A stretch of DNA of 64,000 nt from Rhizobium rhizogenes NBRC 13257 (GTDB taxonomy: Bacteria; Pseudomonadota; Alphaproteobacteria; Rhizobiales; Rhizobiaceae), in assembly GCF_000696095.1 (NCBI RefSeq), contig NZ_BAYX01000022.1, positions 51,950 to 115,949 on the forward strand, read 5' to 3'. The position numbers and the translations under genes are program-made. Positions 53,582 to 63,500 of the stretch are shown in pieces. A model generated the notes under the pieces. The model did no database searches. It was not told the DNA's origin and was given only the letters and a program-made list of their open reading frames with translations. The number at the start of each line of letters is the position of its first letter. The stretch's first letter is position 1.

Positions 53582-53869
53582 TCATTCCGAGTTCAAATTT
53601 GAATATATATCGCATCCGATATAGTCGAACGAAAAGTACTCCGTCTCCCTAAAAACTAGCGGCGCAATGTTTCGATCTACTCCTGAGTATGTTGACGGGA
53701 TGTGTTTGAATTCATATTCACGACCATCTTTTGAAATGTATAGTGTCCCGCCATATACATTGTAGTCAGCGCTCACTAGCTTCACCACTGTGCGAATTAG
53801 GCGCGCACCATCTTTTTCCTCGACTGCGGCAAAAGTAATCTTTCCGATATTTACGGGATTGCACTTCAA
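53582..53869 (-). CDS. Immunity-like protein of unknown family
   Basis: A 95-residue protein starting at ATG 53869, overlapping the end of the toxin fragment 53866-54216 by ATGA. It is largely beta-rich (NIGKITFAAVEEKDGARLIR, YFSFDYIGCDIYSN). The overlap and small size suggest the immunity partner of that fragment. Low GC compared with the catabolic region. Confidence 0.55.
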   Translation of the reverse strand: MKCNPVNIGKITFAAVEEKDGARLIRTVVKLVSADYNVYGGTLYISKDGREYEFKHIPSTYSGVDRNIAPLVFRETEYFSFDYIGCDIYSNLNSE

Positions 53870-54216
53870 TGAACTTTGTACCCCACTTTGACAGCTTCTT
53901 CAGCGAATTGGGCTAATCGTTTTATATTTTCTGCATTCTCGGCAGTGCTGATACCATATGCGGAAGCATTTTTCACCAGCTTGTAAGCGGCTTCGTATTC
54001 AGAGATAGACACTGCGCCGCTCAATCCATACTGAGCCGTCCAGAGATCTACTTGCCCGCTTCTATATTGCCCGTAGTGGACCAACTCTTCGAAGAGAGCG
54101 CTTGGACCAGCATCAGCGCCAATTCCAATTGAAATTTTTCCGTCTGCATGATTTAGAGCAATGTTGCCGAATCCTCTTTGGGATTGGGTAGTGCCATAAT
54201 GGCTTCGTAGGTTGCC
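53866..54216 (-). pseudogene. Orphan toxin C-terminal fragment with an EELVH motif
   Basis: Open frame from just after TGA 54217-54219 to 53866, without any ATG or GTG; the only start is TTG at 54084. It reads RGFGNIALNHADGKISIGIG, then ALFEELVHYGQYRSG, EYEAAYKLVKNASAYGI and FAEEAVKVGYKVH. The first third overlaps the end of the main immunity gene. This is the structure of a displaced CdiA C-terminal module. EELVH with a downstream YEAAYKL Glu recalls zincin-like metallopeptidase toxins, but that is a guess. Confidence 0.6.
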
Positions 54217-54563
54217 TCAGAAAAATCAGTAGCATCCGTGGCTGCTGCGGCAAACGAAAGTGCCGACATCAAACGAGCCAAGGCAAAGTAGGCTGCAGAA
54301 TCCTCATCTCGCCCTTCGTCTTCTGCATCGAAATATTTTTCATCCATCTTGCCGCTTAGCCCGCCGAAATCGAAACCTTGGGGCAGTTCACCGACCGCTA
54401 ACTGCAGAGCGAGCGGGTCATTCTCCAACAAGGCGTACCAACCGTTATCAATTCTGCGAGCGCACGCCCGGAATATCTCTTCGAATAGTCGTTGGGCATC
54501 ATTCGTATCTGGGGCTTGTCGAAAGCGCTGGGCGAGATCTTCGTTGACTGTAGATAGACGCAT
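54153..54563 (-). CDS. Probable immunity protein for the CdiA deaminase toxin
   Basis: First gene after cdiA: its ATG lies 5 nt after the cdiA stop, the position of cdiI in all CDI loci. 136 residues, acidic (KMDEKYFDAEDEGRDEDSAA), mostly helical. The start MRLSTVNEDLAQRF is chosen; the open frame further upstream is inside cdiA. The family was not recognised, but position and acidity fit an inhibitor that blocks a nucleic-acid-binding toxin surface. Confidence 0.65.
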   Translation of the reverse strand: MRLSTVNEDLAQRFRQAPDTNDAQRLFEEIFRACARRIDNGWYALLENDPLALQLAVGELPQGFDFGGLSGKMDEKYFDAEDEGRDEDSAAYFALARLMSALSFAAAATDATDFSEATYEAIMALPNPKEDSATLL

Positions 54564-54568
54564 GACAC

Positions 54569-57500
54569 TCACTTTAATGGTGTTGAGATAGTTGTGCCGC
54601 CGGGGATTACACCTTGGCACCCTGCACAAACGGGCCTTGTTGCACCGATATCAACAATCTTAAGCCCATTCTGTTGGGCATATCGTACAATATCTGCCTC
54701 AGCGTGGCTTCCTCTTGGGCCGGAAATCAGCGTTTCACCGTCTTTTAAGCTGACGCCTGGACGCAGATAGCCGTTGGGTTCGGAAGTGCTTATGAGAATT
54801 TGGCGATTACCTGCGGCATCTTCGACGACGGCAACCCCCATTGTAATCCGGCCCCTGGAGTTCGCGGGAATTTGATCGAGCAATTCGCTCACACGTGACG
54901 TAACGGTAACCGAAGGATTGTCGAAAAGCGCTCCAGTCTTAACTGACGTATTGCCAGGATTGCCTGAGCCGCCACCTCCTTGGCCAAGGGTGCCGTATGT
55001 CGCCTCGAGAGCTGTTTGGCCGAGGTAGTAGAGCAACCCTCCGTCACGTTTGCATGAAGCCCCGGGATTCTGTTCACAGTAAGCTGCAGTAGAATAGGCG
55101 TAAGCTATATCTGTCTGCAATCGAGTCTGCATGAGGACGCCAAGTCCCTTGTCAGCCATCGCAATTTCAGCCGCTTGTCCCGAATATTGCAGCAGTTGAC
55201 CATAGTCAGCTCCCAGCGTGGCATCAGAATCTCCGAGTGACGCTACGATGGCATCAACACATGCCATCGTCAGGCATGCCGTCAAGTCGCTTTGCTGGGT
55301 GGCACTTACACCGGCATAATGACCAACAATGTCCTGGATGCAGTCCTGATTGCCGTCGCACGCAGCCAACTGCGTTATTTCTTCTTCACGCTGTGCGTGA
55401 GTCAGGTAGTTGAATTGATAGTTAGCAGCGCCGTAGGACCCTCCTTCTCCACCGCCAACTACGCTACCAACAGCCGAGCTGAGACTCGTTCCGATCATAG
55501 TAGCAAGCATCTGCTTATCCTGATCTGACAAGGTGCTGTCCTTCAGCATGCCCTTGACAAGATCAGCAATCGCAGGAGCCATCAGGGTTGTCGCAGCGCC
55601 TCCGAGCGCGCCATTGATGGCTCCTTCCCAGCCGTTGACCCCACCGAGGATACCCCCTCCGATTGCATGCAGTAGCGCACGACCTTGGCCACCTTCAGCC
55701 CACAAATCACGCTCTGCCTGCGTGCCGGCATTCTTGTATAGGTTGGTAGCGATATCACCTACCAGCCCCGCCATGGTGGCTTGAGCCGCCTGCAGGTCCG
55801 CCTGGGTCTTGTATTGGTCGCGCAGGATATTTTCGAGGTCCGGCAGACCGGGCAGCGAAGTGTTGGTATTGTCGGTATCGCGGCGGATCGTGCCGATATC
55901 CTGCGTCTGGTGCGCCGGATCAGTGATCGTGATCGGAATATTGCCGCCGATGGCCGAGAGCGCCTGGCCTGTTTTGTTTTCGCTCGCTTTGACAGGGGGG
56001 GACGGCACTATGCCACTAGTACCGATCGAGCCGCCGTAGGTATTAGCCTTCCAGGTCGAATGCGTATCGATATCGGCGACCGTCAGTGTGCCGGTGGAGA
56101 AGTTGTTGAGTTCTGCGCTGGCCTCGCTCGTAATCAGACCGCCGACGAGCGACGTTTGACCGCTGACGTTGATATTGAGACCCCCAGTACCGGCATGAAT
56201 GCCCGACTGCTCGGTGACAAGGGCGGCATCGCCCTTGGCATTCTGCGTCACACCGGAGATGCTGGTCGAGCCGAAGCCAGTAGAAGCCGAGAGGCTGAGC
56301 TGATCAGCTTTGGCCTTGGCCGTATCCACCTGGCTTTCGATCGTCAGGTTCTTGACGTTGGCGGTGACCGAATTGCCGGTGATCGTAGCGCCGCGCAGCG
56401 CCAGGTCATTGGTGATGATGGTGATGTCACCGGTGCCGTTGACATGGGTGTTGGTATGGCTGAGACCACTTGTATCAGCGCTGCCCTTGCCATAGCCGGC
56501 ATTGGCGACCAGCCCCAGATCTGCGGTGCCCTTGCCTCCGCCCCCAAAGGTCGCGCCGACTCCGACGCCAACACTCCATGAGGAATTGTTGCTCGAGGTG
56601 TCCGTCGTGCCAGTAGCGGCGTTGAGATTGATGTTACCGTTTGTCGCCGACAGGAAGATATCGCCGGTCAGCGGGTCACCGGATAACGTGGGAATGCCGT
56701 TCTTGTCATAACCGGCCAGGATCTGTGCTCCATCGCTGGTGATGGAGCCATTCTCGGCCTCCATGGAGATCGAGCGGCCAGCGCGGATATCGGTCACGAC
56801 CGGGGTCGAGGATGAAGAGGACCAGCTGTTTTCCTGATGGCTGGCGCCGACTGTCAGTGAGACATTGACGCCGATGTCGCCAGACTTCTGATACTGATCG
56901 TAGACGCCCTGAAGGTCCTTGAAGCCTTGATAGAAGCCAAGACCGGCAATGGCTGTGTTGGTCACGGCATTGACGCCGCCGCTGTCCGACAGGCGCTCGG
57001 CGGAGTTCATGATGCTCTGGGCGGCCTTGCCGACCTGGCTCGATACCGTGAGCGTCACACCGGCAAAGCTCTTCTCGTGCGCCTCCTGGTAATTGGTAAC
57101 GTCATTGGCCGACAGGAGATTGATATCGTTGCCGGCAAAGAGGCTAACGTCGCGTTCAGCCGAGGCACTGGTCGCCTGCAGGTTGACGTCGTGACCCGCC
57201 GAGATGTTGAGATCGCGGCCGGCAGACAACACCGACATGGCATTGGTATCGGACTGCTGCGCCTTGCTGTCCTTGGTCGACTGCGCACCGATGCCCAGCG
57301 AGAAACCGCCACCGCCTGTGGAGAAGGCGAGACCAAAGCCGGATTTCTTCTGCTGCTCGGATTGCGACGCGCTTTCCGCGCCTGGCGTGACATTGACATC
57401 ACGGGCGGCCGACAAGTTGATGTCGCGATCGGCGGTGACAGACGATCCCATGATGTTGAGGTCGGTCGCCCGTGCGGTCAGATTGACATCCTGGCCAGCC

Positions 57501-60500
57501 GACAGCGTGGAGCCGATATTGTCCGTCGAGGACTGCGCGCCCTGTTTTTCGTTCTTGCCGTAAAGCGAGATGAAGCCGCCACCAGAGCCGACGAACAGGC
57601 CGGAATCCTTGCGCTGGCTGTCGGACTGGTGGTTCTCCTGGGCGCCAATGATGGAAACGCTCTCACCCGAGATATTCAGAGAACCATCGGCATTGACCTT
57701 CGAACCGACGATGGCGGCTGCCTTACCGGCATCAAGGTTGACGTCGCCGGAGGCCGAAAGCTGCGAGCCGACCGTCGTTTCGTTGTAGCCGTCATAGCTG
57801 GAGCTGCCACTGCGCAGAAAACCCTTGCGCTTGGCGCTATCGTGTTCGGTCTCGGTGTCCTTGCCGGCGGTGACGATCAGGTTGCCGCCGGTCTGGATGT
57901 TGAGATCGGAGGTGTGGGCGGCGTCGCCGGCCGTGATCTTCGAGGCCGAGACTGTGGTGTCGCCGCCAGAAATGATGGTAACACCATCCTTGCCGGAGAT
58001 CGACGAGCCGGCCGCTGTGGTGGTCTCCAGATGACCGGAGGCGTTCTCCTTGGTCGAACCGAAGAAGCCGCTCTTCTTGCTGGAGCTTTTGACATCGAGG
58101 GTGGTGCTATCGGTCGCCTCGGCAATGGTAACGTTGTTCTTCGCCTGGAGGCCAAGCGTACCATCGGCCGTCATGTTCGAGCCGATGACGTTGATGTCGT
58201 TGTTGGACTTGGCGACCAGATCGCCACCGGCTGTAATCGTGGAGCCATTGTGCGTCAGCGACGACGAGGAGCCCTTACCGAAGGTCGAGTTCGACTGGTT
58301 CTGCGAGGTGGTAACGTTGATGTCGCCGTTCGAGGTCAGGCCGACATCGCCCTTGGCCGACAGATCGGAGCCAGAGATCAAGACACCGGTATTGCCATTG
58401 ACCTGCAGATTGCCACCGGCAGACAGCTGTGAAGCCTGCTGATCGGTGCCTGATGTCTTGGTGTAGCCATCGTCGGTCTTGCGGGCGACGTCGGTGGAAA
58501 CGATGTTGACCGCGCCGCTCGTGGCTTGGACGTTAAGATCGCCGCCCGCCTTGGCAGAGGAGCCGATGACATTGACGTCGTTATTAGCGGCAATGTTCAG
58601 ATTGCCGCCGGCATTGACGCGTGTACCGGTGGCATTCTGTTGACCACCATTATCAACCTTGACCGCAGCGAGGTTGACATTGTTGCCCGAGAGCTGAGCT
58701 GAGCCGCCTGCCTTGACGCTGGCGCCCTGGAGATTGAGATCGCTGTTGTTAGCGGCCAGCTGGATATTACCGCCGGCCGACACGCCAGCTTTGGGATTGA
58801 TGAGGTTCTGACCGCCGATGGTCATCGTCTGGGCAGCGAGTGTGATGCCGTTCGAGGCGGTGAGATTGGCGTTGCCGCCGGCATAGAAACTACCGGTCGA
58901 CTTGATCGAGCTCGCAGCGATGTTGAGGCCGCCGGCAGCGGCAACCGCGCCGGAATTGTTCAGATCGCCGACATTCAGATCGACCGTGTTGCCGGCAATC
59001 ATTGCGCCAGCGCCAGATCCCGCCTTGGCCCGATCTGCGGCCGACAGATAGACAACAGGCGCCAGCACCTGAACGCCATTGATGGTCTGGGCCTGATAGA
59101 TCACCATCGACTGTTTGAGATTGGCGACCTGTTCGGGCGTTGGCGCCTGACCAAAGGCAAGGCCATTGGCCTCGGCATAGGCAGCACCGTTGTCGAGCAG
59201 GGTCTTCATCTGCTCGATGGCGCTGTTGCCGGGGATGAAGGAGCCGTTGCCAAGACCATCGCCGACCAACTGGCGCAATTGCGTATCAACGAGCTGATTG
59301 TCGAAATAGGCATCCCCGAGGAAGGGAATGCCGGTCTCCGGATTATAGCCGGCGCGGTTGATGAAATAGCTCGAGCCATAGAACTTCGAGACGTCTAGGA
59401 AGGCCGCGCGGGTCTCGAAGATGAAGGCCTGTCCCGGCACCGTGCCGCCGACACCACCGGATTGCGGTTTGGCGAGTGCCGCTAGCTGCGCAACGTTCGC
59501 AGCGGATATCTGAGTGAGATTGCCAAGCGCTGCGGTCAGACCGCCACCGGCGGTAAGCGCGCCGTTGCCGGCCACATTGGAGAGCGCACTATTGACCGTG
59601 AACAGGGCGCCGCCTGCGGTCATGCCGTTCAGGGCAGACAGCGGATCGCTGGAGGTCGCGGGCGACGTCACCGTTGCCTGTCCGGCGACCGAACCGGCGG
59701 CAGACGTATTGTTGACCATGGCATAGTTGAGGTTGAGGCTGCCTGCCGCCTTGACGATGCCGGCCGCGCCGCCGATGACCGTCGTACCCGACACGATCGA
59801 CGTGCCGTTAGCGATATCGCGAGACGGATCGGCCGTGCCATCGGCATTGTAAGCCGTGCAGGCGCTCTGAGCATTGCAGGTCAGCGTCGTGGTTCGATTG
59901 AGGACAACACCCTCGTTGGTGAACGTCGAACCCTTGAGGGTCGCATCGCCACCCGCTTCAATCCTGCTATAGGAATTGGTGAGGTTGGTGGCATCAACGG
60001 TGAGATTGCCACCGGCCCGAATGACCGCTTCTGGGGTGAGCGCGGTGGTGAACTGGTCCTCATAAACCGACTGGCTGAGATTGCTGGTCGGATCCCAGGT
60101 ATAGGTGGTGCTGGCGTCCGAACCGCCGCGAATGACCTGGTCGACGATGAAATACCTCGACGGATTGTTCGCATCAAGCACAGGGGTGCCGTTGCCATCC
60201 TTCGGCACTCTCGCCAGGATCCAATCATAGATTGGCCGGACTTCAGTCGGCCCGTTCGCGGAAGTCCACGTCCAGGCATGGTAGCTCGTGCCGTCGGCAA
60301 GGGTAGCTTCAGACCACAGCAATGGCTGGTAGTCCTGCCACGCCGGCGGATCGATACCGGGGTAAAGCTGGAACATATTCTGGTCGCTGGTTTCCAGATA
60401 GGCGAATGGCTTGCCGGCGACGTCTGGATTAAGCACAAACGTGCCGACAACACCGCCGGAGGACACCAGTACGCCGGTTGTCCATGTCGGCGTTGTCGAC

Positions 60501-63500
60501 CGCTTGTTGGTCAGATTGGACGTCAAGATAGACATGTCACCACCGGCCTGGATGAGGCCGGAGATATTGGTGGTCGCCTGATTGCGCTGCGTAAGCGTGC
60601 TGCCAGCGATCGTCAGGTCGTCGCCGGCGAGAATGGCGCCCTGATCGTTCGTCAGCGTTCCCGCGACCAGAAGGGAAGCATCGTTACCGGCATAGAGAAG
60701 ACCAGTCGATGTATTGATGAGGTCGCCGCTGGTGTTGATGGTCAAGTTGTTGCCGGCGGCCAGCTGGCCGCTATTGGTCAACGTCGGCAAGGTCAGCGTC
60801 AGGTCGTGGGCGGCGAGCAGCGTCGTGGTGTCGCTCGCGGTCAGACCGGCGGCGGTGATGGCGATGTCGCCGGAGCCACCTGCATTCGTGACCGTATTGA
60901 CTTGCGCGCCGGTCAGATCGGCCTGGCCGCTGAGATTGAGCGCCAGTCCGCCGAGGATCAAGCTGCTGCCCGTCAGGTTGGCGGACGTGGCTGTGACGGC
61001 CAGGGTGCCACCGACGGCCAGCTTGGCGCCGCGCGTTCCGGAAAGATCGATTGTGCCGGTATCGATGGTCAGATTGCCGGTGACGTTGCTGTTGTTGGTG
61101 TAGCTGATGGTACCCGGCGCGGTCAGCGAGGCATTCGCAAGGCTCTGCAGCAATGCGTAGCTGATATCGCCGGTTGTCGTCGCCGAGAAGTTACCACCAG
61201 ATAGCAGCGCATTACTGGCGGTGATATCGCCGTTGGAGGCCGTGAGCGTCATGGTGCCGGACTGGGCATTACCCTGCGCGAGCATCAACGCACCGTTGGT
61301 GGAGGCACGCGTCGCCGCGAAATCGACGCCCGAAACCAGGCTGGCGGCGGTGATCAACTGACCTTGCAGGTTGATATTACCCGCGGCCATGGACTGGCCG
61401 GCCAGAGCGATCGATCCGCCCGCCGTCATCGTCAGGTTCTGATGGGCAACGGCGTTGCTGGCGACGCTATTGCCGATGCTGCCGCTCGCAATGGCAACGA
61501 TGTTGCCAGCCGCCAGCAGATTGGCGGCATTCAGGTTCCCGGCGGTGGCCTTAAGGGTGAGCGCACCGCTCGAACCGAGCACAACACTGCCGTCAGCAGA
61601 CTGGTTTGTGGCGGTAAAATCGACACCCGAGACAAGGCCACGTGCCGTAATGGACGAGCCGGTGATTGCGACGTTGCCAGCGGCCAGAAGCGTACCGCTG
61701 ATATCCGAGGCGGCATTGACGGTGACGTCACCATGACCGGTGACGTTGGAGGCCGTGAACGATCCAGCTGTCACGTTGAGGTCGCGAGCGACCAGCAGCG
61801 GGCCGGCCGTGGCGCTGGTGGCGTTAACGGTCAAGTCGCCCGTCGAACCGATAATAATAGCGCCGGTGGAGGATTGCGCCATGGCAGCGAAATCAACCCC
61901 TGTCACGACCTGGCTGGTCGAAACCGCACCGCCCGACAGCGAAATATCGTTGGCTCCGAGGATCTGGTTGGTTACGGTCAGGCTGTTGCTGCCGGAAAGC
62001 GCGATGTCGCTGTGACCCGTTACACTGCCAAGGCTGAGATCCGCCGCCGTGGCCATGATCGTGCCGGCCGCGAGCAAGGCGGTGGCCGATAGATTGCCCG
62101 AGGCCTGCAGCGTCAAATCACCCGCCGTGCCAAGTGTGATATTGCCGCCATTGGCTTCGGTCGCGGCGAAATCAAGACCACTGATGACCTGATTGAGCGA
62201 AATCGACCCACCCGAGAGCGAAACGTCGCCTGCTCCCAGAACCTGGCCAGTGGCCGTCAGGCTGGAGCTGCCGGACAGGATTATCGCCTGGTGGCCGGTG
62301 ACATTGCCGACGCTCAGATCCGCGGCCGAGGCAGAAATGGTTCCGGCCGCGAGCAATGTATTGGCAGAAAGCCCGCCCGAGGCAGCCAGCGTCATGTCGC
62401 CGGCACTACCGAGGACGAGACTGCCGCTGGCCGCTTGCGTTGCAGCGAAATCCACACCGGAGACGATGGCACCGGCCTGGATAGCCGCGCCTGAGATCAG
62501 GACGTTGCTGCTCCCAAGAATCTGGCCACTCACATTTGTAGCGGCGTTAACGGTGAGCAGCCCATGTGAGGTGACACCGCTAGCCGTCAGCGAAGCCGCA
62601 GTCACCGTCAAATCACCGCCAGACTGGATGCCGCCCGCGGTCACGTTGCCGGTGGCACTGGTGCTGAGGCTTCCCGCCGACAGCAGATTGCCGGTGGTAA
62701 CATTGCCGCCGGTGGCTGTCAGGCTGAGGTTCCCGGCGGAGCCGAGCACGACATTGCCATTGGGATCGGCGCTGGTGGCAGCGATATTGATGCCTGAGAC
62801 GGCCATGCCGGTGGCGATCGACCGGCCGGTGGCACTAACATTGCCTTGCGCCAATACATTACCGGCAACCGCGATATCCAGTCCGGCGCTCAGCGCGATA
62901 TTCTGGTTGCTCAGCAGGGAAGCGGCCGAGATCGAGCCAGCCGTGGCCGTAAGATTGAGATCGCCGGTACTATTGGCAGCACCCGCAATCGCGATATTGC
63001 CGGAGGTCGCCGAAAGCGTCGCCGCACCATTGCCTGCTGTGACACTGCCGGCGGCAATGCCGCCGCCCGAACTCATCTGCACCGTCGTGCCGCTGTTGAT
63101 GTCGCCAGAGACGCTCAAGAGGCCTGTGCCGCTTGCAAGCACGATATCGCTGTCGGCTGCCACCGACTGCAGGGTTATGCCCTGGTCAGCCTGGACCGCG
63201 ACCTTCTGCTTCGAACTGACCTTGGCGGCGGTGACTTGTCTCTTCGAGGTGATGGTCACACCCTGGCTGCCCGAGGCATTGCCGATCGAGATCTTGCCAT
63301 CGGCCGATAGCGACAGCTCACCGGCATTGGCGGCCATATCGCCGCTCATCTTGACGCCGGCGCCTTTCTCGGTGACGACGACCTTGATGCGGTCGGCCTG
63401 CATGGCGCCAAGGGCCGAGCCGTCGATCGCATATTCCGGCGTGCCGGAGGTAGCGGTCAGTGCTGTCGCTTCACCGGTGGCATAGTTGTATTGGCTGGCG

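Noticed and set aside
53582..54216. Reading the 53866-54084 segment as a complete small gene
   Set aside because: Its only start is a TTG inside a longer open frame whose upstream codons also read as protein, so it is better seen as a fragment without a start.
61320..62800. Regular repeats that might be a CRISPR array
   Set aside because: Units are 279 bp, coding, and diverged; there are no short identical repeats with unique spacers. No CRISPR array was found anywhere in the window.
62193..63485. A 430-codon plus-strand frame opposite cdiA
   Set aside because: Antisense to FHA repeats, with the same periodicity; no recognisable protein.
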